64,000 bases of DNA, from assembly GCF_010183535.1 (NCBI RefSeq), contig NC_071329.1, positions 16,630,879-16,694,878 on the forward strand, read 5' to 3'. The position numbers and the translations under genes were made by a program. The stretch is from Caenorhabditis remanei (lineage: Eukaryota; Nematoda; Chromadorea; Rhabditida; Rhabditidae). Below, one piece after another: positions 32,806 to 43,005 of this stretch. The stretch's first letter is position 1, and each line of letters opens with the position of its first letter. Below the pieces are notes generated by a model. The model had not been told where the DNA came from and searched no databases. It was given only the letters and a program-made list of their open reading frames with translations.

Positions 32806-34008
32806 TTATGGAAGAAGAGCGATCGATTTTTGAAGAAGTGCTCCGACGACAGATGGATCCATTTCACTGAAATCATAAGAGAAGACGGATCGGAGGTCGG
32901 CGGCGGTGGTGATTTTGGAGATACAGTTTTCCTGAAAAATCAATCGATATTTTCTCGTTCTCTTTGCAAATGTGTACCTTCAATTTATTCAAATCGTATC
33001 GTTTCGCCAATCGCAATTTCTCCTTCAACGTTTTCTCTGAATCTCTGATAAGAAACTCTTCGCATTTTCTCATTGCAATCGGGACGTCGTATATACCAGA
33101 CAATCCAAGAATTCCATCGATTGTCTCATCTGTAATTAATAATTTGATCTCATCTGAATGTGAGAAAATCAATTTCAAAATCAAGTACCATCGATTGGCG
33201 ATTCTCCGTAGATTAATTCCAGAAAGTACTGAAAATCTTTCGATTTGCAATTCTCCAGTGTGACCTCTGGTTTTCCGGATTCTTCTTGTTTTGCCATCAG
33301 AATCGATTTGAAATATGAAGATTGATTGGCGAGAAACTGAAATCTATTAATACTTTTAAATCAAAAATTAAGATTCCTACCAATTTCGAGACATAGAATT
33401 TCTCATCTCCCACAATCAATACAGCATCGGAGAATTCACTCATAGATTCGTCGAAATTTCTCAATTTCTTTCTCTCGATTCCAGTCATTTTCTTGATCTT
33501 CACGTAGGTTTCAATCATAATATCTCCATCAATCATATAATTCTTCTCCATTTCTTCCCATTTCATAAACTCTTTCCATCCACAACCAGTGTAGTTGCTA
33601 CTACTCTCATACGTCAATTCGCTGTTTCTTCTCTCTATTTTACTTCCAATCGAGATTAGTCGAACTTCGCGCTCAATGGTGATCAACCAATCGGCGGTTT
33701 TTGGTTGATCGCAATACAAACAATAAAAAAGAAATTCATCTTTCCGTCCCACTTTTGTTTTCCTGTAACAAATACTTGGGAATACTCGGGACGAACTTTT
33801 AAAAATAAAGTTTTCAGATTTGCACCAAAATTGTTTAAATTTAAATATGATGACATGTTGTTTCTATTTTTCCAAATGTTCAGCCTGGTATTTACCATGG
33901 AACATTGAAGTGTTCTTCCACGAAGCTTGATTGTTCCTCTCCTTCTTTGAGACTCGAAACATTTTTGAAAATATGTCTCATCACGAACTCTTTGGCAGGT
34001 GCTGTCAT
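32806..34008 (-). CDS. Gene Q: MATH-BTB protein
   Basis: Exons are 33896-34008, 33381-33762, 33189-33336, 32978-33129 and 32806-32931, giving 306 residues. It starts MTAPAKEFVMRHIF. MATH includes DWLITIEREVRL and FMKWEEMEKNY; BTB includes FSDAVLIVGDEKFYV, YFKSILMAKQ and FQYFLELIYGES. In the second BTB half it has SGIYDVPIAMRKCEEFL in place of the usual LADMYD. The tail (ADLRSVFSYDFSEMDPS) ends ALLP. It is intact and closest to gene P at the start and to gene O within MATH. Confidence 0.88.
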
Positions 34009-34190
34009 CTGAAAAACATTTCTGGAATGATGATACTGTATGTCAGATATTGAAAGTGATTAATCAACATCAACATGAAAAAGAATCATTGAAAATCAAT
34101 ACAAATTCAAATTTAAATTTACAAATTTTACACACTATGAAGATGATAAAACGCTACAATTTACTTCAAAATGACACCACAAAATTCAAA

Positions 34191-35378
34191 TTAATGAGAC
34201 GAATAGGCTTTCAGGAACAACTCCTTCCAGACAGTTGGACAGAATTGATCGGCATCTTCTGGCACGACGTCCACGATTTCAGCCACTGTATTCATCTCGG
34301 ATAGACATTTTTCCTGAAAATAATAAAAAGAAATTTTCAAATAACAATAGATCGAATACCTTCAATCGATCCATATTATATCTAACTGCTGAAATGAACT
34401 TCATTTTCAATGGATGTTTTGATTTCTCGAGCAAAAACTCTTCACATCTTCTGATTGCAGTTCTCGCATCATACATGTCTCCTAATTTCAGAATTCCAGT
34501 AACTGTATCATTATCAACTGAAGATTCTCCGTATAGAACTTCTAGAAAATGTTGAAGATCGTATGGGTCCACATCTTTCAATTCGATTTCCGGTTTTCCA
34601 GATTCTTTGAAATTTCCATGAAACAAAGTATTGAAATATGTCGAGTGAGCAGCGAGATACTGTAAATATATATATATATACATATTTATTTGTTTGTATT
34701 AGCTCGGCACAGTTCTTACAACTGCGCTCCACCGAAATGACCTTGAAAAATGTCTCTTTTTCTCTCAGTCTCTCAATTTCGCACACAACTTTCATCGGAT
34801 TCGGTAGAGCGCGGTTGTAAGAAGCGTGTTTTGCTAATATATCAGTCTGCTTACCATTTTAATAACGTGAAATTTCAGATCTCCAGCGATCAAAACGACA
34901 TCTGAAAATTCGGATTCGTTGAACGTCCTGAATGACTCTTTGATTCCAGTCGTTCCATTAATAGTCACATTGAGTTCGATTGTCACATTTCCATTAATCA
35001 AATAACTATCCATTTCTCCCAATGAAAAAAATTTGATATGGCTGTTCGATCCGATATCTTGAGAGAAAACACGATCGATTGAAATTGAATCATTTTCTCC
35101 GAAAATTTTTCTGATATTCATCACGATATTGGTATCGATTGACCACTCCTCAATTCCATGAAATTTGTCACAATGTAGATAGAAATATGCACCGCTTCCA
35201 TCTACATAGACACCAAGTTTCCTTAAATATTTTAGTATTTTCCGATATTTAAGATTTTGAAAAACTACCATGGGATATTGAAATGAATCTCTGCCGGTAA
35301 ATGATGATACTTGTCTTTCTCCATGTTCAAAAGATCGGTGAAAACGTGTTTCATCTTGAATACTTTGTCGGTTGACAT
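34191..35378 (-). CDS. Gene R: divergent MATH-BTB protein
   Basis: Exons are 35269-35378, 34855-35221, 34360-34659 and 34191-34313, giving 299 residues. It starts MSTDKVFKMKHVF. MATH (EWSIDTNIVMNI) is one of the most divergent here. BTB has FSDVVLIAGDLKFHV, YFNTLFHGNF and LQHFLEVLYGES, with the two BTB exons fused as in gene F. The C-terminal exon reads AEIVDVVPEDADQF. Intron 2 contains a TTAGC-family MITE. The reading frame is intact. Confidence 0.85.
34699..34837. mobile_element. TTAGC-family MITE, copy 4
   Basis: 139 bp with ends TTAGCTCGGCACAGTTCTTAC and ...GCTAA, flanked by TA (34697-34698, 34838-34839). It lies within intron 2 of gene R, whose donor GTAAGC is 18 bp away. A short (TA)n tract (34666-34682) precedes it. 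Confidence 0.8.
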
Positions 35379-36092
35379 TATCGAGCAGTTTTTCTGAAAA
35401 ATAGATTAATATATAACAAAAATAAATCATAAAAGAATATGAGAGTAGAAAAATAGAGAGAAAAGCAGAGGGCATCGAGGAAATTTGCATAAATTACAAA
35501 ATTTTTTTAGAAGTAAGCGAAAATTGGGTCAGCATGTGTTGAAGCCGTTTTAAACTTGAAATTGGGCGATATGTAGACAATAAATTGTATTTTTTCAAGA
35601 TAAAACATTCCGGAACAAACTGATGGATGGATTTCTCTTGAAAAATCACGAAAAATTCAAAAATTATAAGCCCAAACACCGGTCGACAAAAAGCAGCAAA
35701 TCAAGTAATCAGTACGACACTCCGCTCTTACGCCAATGCGTGTTGTTTAGCCACCGCCCATTTCAAGTTTTAGAATGAGTAATTTCGGACTGTTTTCATT
35801 GATTTTCAGATTTATTTCAGAGAGGTTATTGGTTTTTTGAAAAGAATTTGTCGAAATATATTTTAGAAAAACATAGTGCTTCGTTTGCAATTTTTGAACC
35901 GGTAAAATTCCGTCAGTTTTTACTTTTTTTCGAGATCCGTATTCATCAATGCCAACTGTAAAAAACTGAAAAAGCGTTTTGTCTGTTGAAAAAACTATTT
36001 TAAATCTTCCTTAATACAGCTTGTCACTCTTAATAATTGTGATCCATACACCAATTTCAAAACTGATTCGTTTTCAGCTGAAATAATCAAAA
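35379..36092. other. Divergent region between genes R and S
   Basis: 714 bp between the start of gene R (-) and gene S (+). The stretch from about 35810 to 36092 is repeated upstream of gene T (37180-37451) and gene U (47225-47475), so the BTB genes were duplicated with their upstream sequence. No exon is supported. Confidence 0.5.
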
Positions 36093-37116
36093 ATGGTTGA
36101 AGTTTTCGAGTACAAGAGTGCGGCAAAAACAGTAACTTGTGCGGGTAACGGTATCATGGAAATTAGCGATCGAAATGGAATCAAATGGTATGAAAATACA
36201 GAAACAAATATTCAAATTTGTGTTTGCAGTACTTGGTTGGCGCACGCTTCTGTAAATACCCAGTTCGTTACAAACCGTACAAACTACTCGTGGATTTTTG
36301 ATTGGGCACAGTTAGAAGCCCAAGGATGTGACGGACTAACTGGAAGCATTACTGTCAGATCAACTACCAACAGTTTCATTGCATTCAGCGTTAATGTTGA
36401 CTTGAAAAATACTTATCAAATTATCGCGGATGAAAAGCCGGCTAACCATGGTGGTTACTCGGCCACCTATGAATATTCACTCACTCCACAATACACTCCA
36501 ATTCAAAAAATTTCGTACGATGAAATGTTCCTGCCGTCCGAACTCACTGATGCAATTCTGGTCGTCGATGGAAAGAAATTGCATGTCAATAAAATGGTAA
36601 TTTTTCTATTAAAATTTTCTACCAAATTCATTATTCTTTTCAGTTTCTCTCCTATCACTCTGAATTCTTCCGTGCACTTTTTTCATCGAATTACAAAGAA
36701 GGAAGTATGTCGGAAATTCCAATTGAAGATGTTTCATACGAAGATTTTGCACTTCTTCTCGGCACAATCCAACCAAAAGCAGTGTTCCCACACGGTACAT
36801 TTTCCAGAATTCTTCTCGAATCCATCTAATTCGTTCAGATAAAACTGTCGAAAAGCTTCTGGAAATGGCTGATCGATTCATTATGCCATCAGTCATTGGC
36901 CAGGTCGAATATCATCTTCTTCACAACACTACAATTGGCAATGAAAAATTGATGTGGATGGCTGATACATATGGAATGGATAAGCTACTAGAGAAGACTG
37001 CCCGCCATACAAGGTCACCCGAAAAAGCGAAACTTCTAAGGAATTCTCCAGAATACAAAAAGCTGTCAAAGAATGCGAAGTCGATTGTTCTCGATTGGAT
37101 AATTCAATTAATTTGA
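36093..37116 (+). CDS. Gene S: BTB protein of the nematode btb type
   Basis: Exons are 36093-36187, 36230-36596, 36644-36794 and 36839-37116, giving 296 residues. This is not MATH-BTB of the other class: the N-terminal ~120 residues (EYKSAAKTVTC, YSWIFDWAQLEAQGC, YSLTPQYTPIQKI) form a different, beta-rich domain typical of nematode BTB genes. BTB follows (LPSELTDAILVVDGKKLHVNKM; EFFRALFSSNY; YEDFALLLGTI) with a long helical tail (PSVIGQVEYHLL; EKLMWMADTYGM). Intron 1 is only 42 bp. It is the intact parent-like copy of pseudogenes T and U. A CUL-3 adaptor role is by family. Confidence 0.85.
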
Positions 37117-37451
37117 TCTGTTTTTATGTTTCATTTTTATTGACGTTTTTTGTTATTGTTGTTGATTCTTTTTTATGTTTATTTCAGAGTGTTTTATTGA
37201 TTTTTTGAAAAGAATTCGTCGAAATATATTTTAGAAAAACGTAGTGCTTTGTTTGCAATTTTTAAACCGGTAAAAATCCGTCAGTTTTTACTTTTTTTCG
37301 AGATTCGTATTCATCAATGCCAACTGTAAACAAAAAGCTTTTGCCTGTCGAAAAAACTGTTCTAAATCTTTTTTTTACTGCTTGTTACTTTTAATAATTA
37401 TGCATTCACCAATTTCAAATCTAATTCGTTTTCAGCTGAAAAAATCAAAAA
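37117..37451. other. Duplicated upstream sequence of gene T
   Basis: It aligns by eye with the region upstream of gene S (about 35810-36092), including TTTAAACCGGTAAAAATCCGTCAG. No coding sequence. Confidence 0.5.
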
Positions 37452-37743
37452 ATGGTGGAAGTTATCCAGTACAAGAGTGCGGAATAAATAGTCCACAATT
37501 TTGGAAAAGTTATAATGGAAATTAGCGATCAAAATGGAATCAAATGGTATAAAAAATAAAGAAACAAAGCATTCACATTTATGTTTACAGTACTTGGTTG
37601 GCGCACGTTTCTGTAATCAACCAGCAGTACGCTACATACCGTGCAAACTACTCGTGGATTTTTGATTGGGCACAGTTAAAAGCCCAAAGATGTGTCGGAC
37701 TAACTGGAAAAATCATTGTCAGATCAGCTGAAAACGTTTTTAC

Positions 37744-38846
37744 CACGGACTCTACAGCGAGCCATCTCGAAAAAACGGCGACGCAATCGCGCTCAGCGGC
37801 ACAGCGGCTTTTTTGGCGCGAAGCACTAAAATTCAAATTTAATTATTTTCCAGACCAAGATTTTTTACTATTAAAATACCGTTTAGCGATGGGAAAGAAA
37901 AATTTTAGTCAAAATTTTAGCAGTATAATCATAAGAAAAACGTTTCGAATTGAAAATCGCAAAAATAATGTGATTTTCGATATGATTTGGAATGAAAAGA
38001 CGCAAGTCGCGACTTAAGTCGTTCATTTATAGAGCGAAAAGTGATATTCGCTTGCAAAATTTGTTTAATTTCGCAGTATTGTGCTCGATTACGAAGTTGG
38101 TGTTATCCAAATGTACATTTTCTCGCAAATTGTAAAAAAAAATGAAGAAGTATCAATTTTATTATGAAAAATGGGAAAAAAAGAAAGAAATGTAGATGTC
38201 GGAGCGCCGAGAAATGTTGGTTCACGGGAGAAGTGATCCTTTCAGACTTGTTCCGGAGAGCGAATTGTTCCTGGAAAATGTTCATCCTCAACTACGACTT
38301 TTGAACAAACGGAAAGAGACATAAAGGAAAAATGGACCTGTCGGAAAAAATATGAAGTCCATCAAAATTTGTTCATCTGGTGTCATTGGCAAGTTCGAGT
38401 AGGGCAGAAGAATGCGGAGTTATCTAGAAAAATGAATTTTTCACAAAATAAAAATGAAAAAAACAGTTAATTTAGCGAAAAATCGTTTGTTTGTTATTAT
38501 ATCTTACCTTTAAATGTCTCTTTACACATCGCAATGGTCGCCATTTCTCGCTGTTCCAGTCAAACGCACTTTTTTCTGTAAAATTTTAATTTTCTGGTCC
38601 GTATGTCGACGAATTTTCTTAAATTCATAGTGGAAAGAAGAACAATAGAGATAAATGTTCTATAAAATCATTATTTTATCATAAAAAGTGAAAAAAGTTC
38701 CATTAAAATACATAATTCATTGTTAAAACGATGAGAAAATTAAAAATAGCGGCTGAAAAATGCTGAAAACGCAAACGCGCTCCGCTGAAAACAGGCGTTT
38801 TCCCGCTTTTTCTTTTGAATCGAGATGGCTCGCTGTAGAGTCCGTG
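37744..38846. mobile_element. 1.1-kb DNA transposon, perfect 27-bp TIR
   Basis: It begins CACGGACTCTACAGCGAGCC and ends with the exact complement; the inverted repeats (37744-37770, 38820-38846) match over 27 bp. A direct repeat TTTTAC flanks it (37738-37743, 38847-38852), and gene S shows the empty site. The interior has only short ORFs, so it is non-autonomous. Perfect ends imply recent activity. The superfamily is not recognised. Confidence 0.85.
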
Positions 38847-39181
38847 TTTTACTGCATTCAACGTTAATGTTGACTTGAAAAATCCTGTGCAAACCATCAC
38901 GGAGGAAAGGGCAAGTAATTCATCGTCTTTTTCTGCCACCTATGAATATTCACTCACTCCACAATACACTCCAATCCAAAAAATTTCGTACGATGAAATG
39001 TTCCTTCCATCCGAACTCACTGATGCAATTCTGGTTGTCGATGGAAAGAAATTGAACGTCAATAAAATGGTAATTTTTCTGTTAAAATTTTCTACCAAAT
39101 TCAATATTTTCTTCAGTTTCTCTCGTTTCATTCCGAATTCTTCCGTGCACTCTTCTCATCTAACTTCAAAGAAGGAAGTAT

Positions 39182-39628
39182 AGTAAACAACGAATAAGAC
39201 GCGGGTACATTTAACTACTAGTTTATTAGCGCTCTATAAGTTTACATAAAAGGGTGAAAGGGTGAAAGATGGAAGAAAATCAGTCTCGGGCCAAAACCCC
39301 GTAAGAACTGCCAAGATTACGAGAAATGTCAGCTTATATAGGCATCGAAAAGGGGCGGAGTTAATGGGTGACAATTAGTGGCGCCGAGCCTGTAGAGCGG
39401 GATGCGGAGTGTCGTTGTGGCGGCGATGACGAGAGAGCGCCGACGTTGAAGAGACGGCAGACACGACGACAGCGGGAGGCGAACATTGCAGGCCTAGGAA
39501 TGGTGGTGACGAGACTGTGAGCGAAAGCGAGCAGTTTCGACCTGAAAATAAGCACTTTGTGTGTGTTAGAAACTCTGTTAAATCTTAAGAGCCGGGATAG
39601 GCTTAAGGTTTCGACAGAATACCTTACA
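39182..39628 (-). repeat. 3' LTR
   Basis: 447 bp, bounded inside by the polypurine tract. It begins TGTAAGG on the minus strand and ends TTTACT. The ORF across it is a shadow, repeated in each LTR copy. Confidence 0.92.
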
Positions 39629-39802
39629 CCTCCCCCCTTTAAAACAAAACGACCGCCCTCGGTCGGCAATTAAGCGTTTTAAACGACCTTCAGAATGAGG
39701 ATACACTCAGGTAAACTTGCGTGAACTTCGCATTCGACTTCAGATGACCAATCCCTTCGTGAAGTTGAGATGGTAAAAGCCGTGAAGGTGTCGACGGTTG
39801 AC

Positions 39803-42775
39803 TTAGTCGTTGAACCTTCCAGGTTTCCTTCGGTTACGAGCGGGATTCCGTCTTGCTCCTGTAGGTGGTTGAGCCGGAACAGCTTCTTCGGAATGTCTTG
39901 ACTTCTTTGACTTCTCAGTCGGCTTCTGAACTTTGGCCGGTCGTTTCTTGATCGTAGCAGATCCTTTTGATGAATCAGTTGTGCATTCAGCCTTCTCAGC
40001 TGAATTATTTACCCCAGATGGGTTGTTAACAGTTTTAGTATTTTCTTCCTTCCTGTCCGTTGATAACGCGTCGGTCTTTCGACCTTCGCAAGTGTTATCC
40101 GTAACAGGAAGTTTATCTTGAAGAACATACTTCTTTATTTGATCGAGATGTACTCTCTTCTCTTTCTTTTCGGGTCTACCAATATCTTGGATGATAGCTT
40201 CAGATCCGTTGACTTTGAGTACTCGGTATTCTCCAGTCCATGGAAGGACCAGTTTTCTGGAGAGACCTTTCTTCGACTCGTAGTTCTTCATCATGACCCG
40301 GTCTCCTGGTTGAATTCCGGAACCGAGAGCTCCTTTGTTGGCTTGAGCTTGTCTTACAGATTGTGCTCGAATGGAGTTTTCAGCAGCCAGTTTCCAGGCG
40401 TCTTGAAGAGTTGTTGTCAGATGGCGAGTCCATCCTTGATAGTCAGGTTCTTTTTGTGACAGCGGTGTCGGATCCAAGATCTTATCGATCACAAACACTG
40501 GATCTCTTCCGAACATCAAATAGAACGGAGTTTCTCCTGTAGTTGAGTGAACAGCGGTGTTGTAAGCAAACGCCACTTGCTTCAGAATCTCATCCCAGTT
40601 CGTGTGATCCTTGTTGACCAATTTGGATGTCATTTGATGGAACGTCCTGAACGATCTTTCGGTAGCTCCATTTCCCTTTGAGTGGTGTGGGATGGCCAGG
40701 TGATGTTTGACGCTAAGAAGTTCACAGAACATCTTGAACGCCTCCGCTTTGAAAGCGGGGCCATTGTCAGAGGCAATTTCCGTAGGTGTACCGAACTTGA
40801 GTACGCATTCCTCCAGAATTGCACGGGATACCGTGTCAGCAGTTGCATCCTTCAGCGGGATGGCGATCACGTACTTTGAAAACCAACAGATGACGTTCAT
40901 GTAGTACTTGTTGCCATTGATTGACTCTTTCAGTGGTCCGCACAGATCGACTCCAATCTTCTCGAAGATGGTTGAAGTTAGCACGATCGATTGAGGTTCC
41001 CGAGTTGATGGATGTGGAATCCTCTTCAGCTGACATTGCACGCACTCTGCTGCCCACTTCAAGAAGTGCATCTTCATGTTAGGCCAGAAGTACCTAACTT
41101 GAGCCTTCTGGTGTGACTTTCTCCCGTTGAGATGACCTCCAGATATTGGGTTTGCGTGGAACGACTCGAACACCAGTCGCCGGAGACTCTCAGGTATGAC
41201 TGTCCTGAGCTGTCCATGGAATGATACGGTAAGTATCCCTTTGTCGGAGATTACAACTCTGTCTAGCACGTCATTCCACTGCCTTGACAATGAATCAATC
41301 GGAGTAGCTGGATGCTTCAAGAAATTCTTGATCATAGAGATCTCCTTATCTTTGTCCTGTTCGTCCAGCAGACTGATCGGATTGCTATCTCCGTGTGCAT
41401 TGAATGAACTAGCCGGACTTTTGGCTACCATGCAGTACGGAAACTCGACGATGTCTTCAAGTTCCTTTCCTTCCAAAGGCTTCGATTCATCCTTTGCTCT
41501 CGACAAGAAGTCAGCTACAGTGTTCTTCTTTCCGTCGATATGAACGATCTCCACATCGTATTGTTGAAGTTCAACCAACCATCTGGCCAGCATGTCGTTG
41601 ACCTTGCTCTCAGCCATCAGAAAACGAAGTGGACGGTGATCCGTGTGGAGAATCACTTTCGATGCGTAGAGATACGGCTTGAACTGGCGCAGAGCAAAAA
41701 CTATCGCTCCCAGTTCATTCTGAACTGCTGCTCGTTGAGCTTCACATGCCGACAGAGTCCTAGAGACATAAGCTAGTGCTTGGTAACTCTTCGGGTCATC
41801 AGGAGACGTCTGAGTCAGAACTGCTCCCTGTGCGACAGCACTTGCATCCGTGAAGACGTGGAATTCCCTATTGTAGTCCGGGAACGCTAACACAGGTTTG
41901 CTAGCCAAAGCTTTCTTCAGTGTAGAGACTGCTTTCTGCTGCTCTTCACCCATGACGAACTTTACATCTTTCCTCGTCAGTCTTGTTAACGGTTCAGTTA
42001 TTTCTGCATAGTTTCTGATGAACTTCCTGAAGAATCCAGTCATTCCAATGAATCGACGCAGCTGTATGATGTTTAACGGCATCGGAGCTTCCAGAATCAC
42101 CTTGACGTTGGCCTGGTTTGGACTGTAGTTTTCACCATTGATCTCATGTCCCAGAAACACAATGGTCGTCCGTACGAATTCACACTTCTTAGGCGAAGCC
42201 TTCAGATTGTACATTCTGAATCTCATCAGAACTTTCCTCAGAGTTGTCATGTGCTCCTCAAACGTTTTGCTGAATACCAGTACATCATCAATGTACAGCA
42301 TGACGTCATCATCCATTCCAGCGAGCACGGTTTTCAGGGCTCTTTGAAAGTACGAAGCGGCTGACTTCAAGCCAAATGGAAGATGTGTGTAGGCGTAGAC
42401 ACGTTTCTCAGTGATGAAACCACACTTGTATGACGATTCTTGATCCAAACGGAGTTGAAGATAACCGTTAGCCATGTCTAGTGACGTGAAGAAACGAGCT
42501 TTCCCCACCTTCTCAATGATCGAATCAATCCTTGGAAGAGGATAGTTATCCGGAATTGTGATTTCGTTCAGCTTTCTGAAGTCCAGGCAGACTCGCAAAG
42601 CGCCATTCTTCTTTCTCACCAACACAATGTTGCTGGTCCAGGGGGTGTTGCTTTCCGTAATACGTCCCGATCTCAAAAGTCCATTGATATGACCTTCCAG
42701 CTCAGCCTGATACTTCGCCGGAGTTCTGTACGGTCTTCCTCTGACTGGAACTTCTGTGCTGGTGTAAATATGCAC
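39803..42775 (-). CDS. Retrotransposon Pol: RT, RNase H, integrase
   Basis: The 990-codon open frame holds reverse transcriptase (VCLDFRKLN; FTSLDMANGY; catalytic YIDD near residue 160), RNase H (FTDAS near 305; TDHRPLRFLM), and integrase: an HHCC zinc site around 545-590 (HLNGRKSHQ ... CVQCQ), then a DDE core with VDLCGPL, SDNGPAF near 667 and ATERSF. The C-terminal module (QPGDRVMMKNYE; LPWTGEYRV) is like the GPY/F region, followed by a Lys-rich tail. The protein has no methionine start of its own: the frame opens within the RT leader, about 20 bp downstream of a TAG in the same frame. Coding integrity suggests recent function, but expression would need a frame change or a correction of the sequence. 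Confidence 0.92.
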   Translation of the reverse strand: MHIYTSTEVPVRGRPYRTPAKYQAELEGHINGLLRSGRITESNTPWTSNIVLVRKKNGALRVCLDFRKLNEITIPDNYPLPRIDSIIEKVGKARFFTSLDMANGYLQLRLDQESSYKCGFITEKRVYAYTHLPFGLKSAASYFQRALKTVLAGMDDDVMLYIDDVLVFSKTFEEHMTTLRKVLMRFRMYNLKASPKKCEFVRTTIVFLGHEINGENYSPNQANVKVILEAPMPLNIIQLRRFIGMTGFFRKFIRNYAEITEPLTRLTRKDVKFVMGEEQQKAVSTLKKALASKPVLAFPDYNREFHVFTDASAVAQGAVLTQTSPDDPKSYQALAYVSRTLSACEAQRAAVQNELGAIVFALRQFKPYLYASKVILHTDHRPLRFLMAESKVNDMLARWLVELQQYDVEIVHIDGKKNTVADFLSRAKDESKPLEGKELEDIVEFPYCMVAKSPASSFNAHGDSNPISLLDEQDKDKEISMIKNFLKHPATPIDSLSRQWNDVLDRVVISDKGILTVSFHGQLRTVIPESLRRLVFESFHANPISGGHLNGRKSHQKAQVRYFWPNMKMHFLKWAAECVQCQLKRIPHPSTREPQSIVLTSTIFEKIGVDLCGPLKESINGNKYYMNVICWFSKYVIAIPLKDATADTVSRAILEECVLKFGTPTEIASDNGPAFKAEAFKMFCELLSVKHHLAIPHHSKGNGATERSFRTFHQMTSKLVNKDHTNWDEILKQVAFAYNTAVHSTTGETPFYLMFGRDPVFVIDKILDPTPLSQKEPDYQGWTRHLTTTLQDAWKLAAENSIRAQSVRQAQANKGALGSGIQPGDRVMMKNYESKKGLSRKLVLPWTGEYRVLKVNGSEAIIQDIGRPEKKEKRVHLDQIKKYVLQDKLPVTDNTCEGRKTDALSTDRKEENTKTVNNPSGVNNSAEKAECTTDSSKGSATIKKRPAKVQKPTEKSKKSRHSEEAVPAQPPTGARRNPARNRRKPGRFND

Positions 42776-43005
42776 TGGATCTGTCTCTTTGAACTACCCA
42801 AGTCGTAAGCGTTTTTGGAAAACACGTCATGGAACTCATCCAACATAGCTTGGAGTAACGCCTTCTGAGTTTGAGTGATCCCCTCGGTTTTGCTGAGATC
42901 GATCTTGAACGTTGGATCCTCCTCTTCTTCGTCTCTGGCTGCCACATGCAAAATGGGAAGAGAGGTGGTTGAAGTGTCAAAAACACTGTAATCCTCCAGC
43001 AGCAT
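42673..43005 (-). CDS. Linker segment between protease and RT
   Basis: A 110-codon frame, overlapping the Gag-PR stop, carries the sequence expected between protease and RT (ITQTQKALLQAMLDEFHDVF). It is +1 relative to Gag-PR at the overlap (42977-43005), and the family similarity leaves this frame for the RT frame near 42785-42795, at TTCAAAGAG. The first shift could be programmed, as in many Ty3/gypsy elements. The second is more likely a mutation or sequence error. Confidence 0.6.
   Translation of the reverse strand: MLLEDYSVFDTSTTSLPILHVAARDEEEEDPTFKIDLSKTEGITQTQKALLQAMLDEFHDVFSKNAYDLGSSKRQIQCIFTPAQKFQSEEDRTELRRSIRLSWKVISMDF

Noticed and set aside
39361..39669. ORF in the LTR (Arg/Ser-rich)
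   Set aside because: It lies within the LTR, repeats in every LTR copy and has no start context or family. Open by chance.
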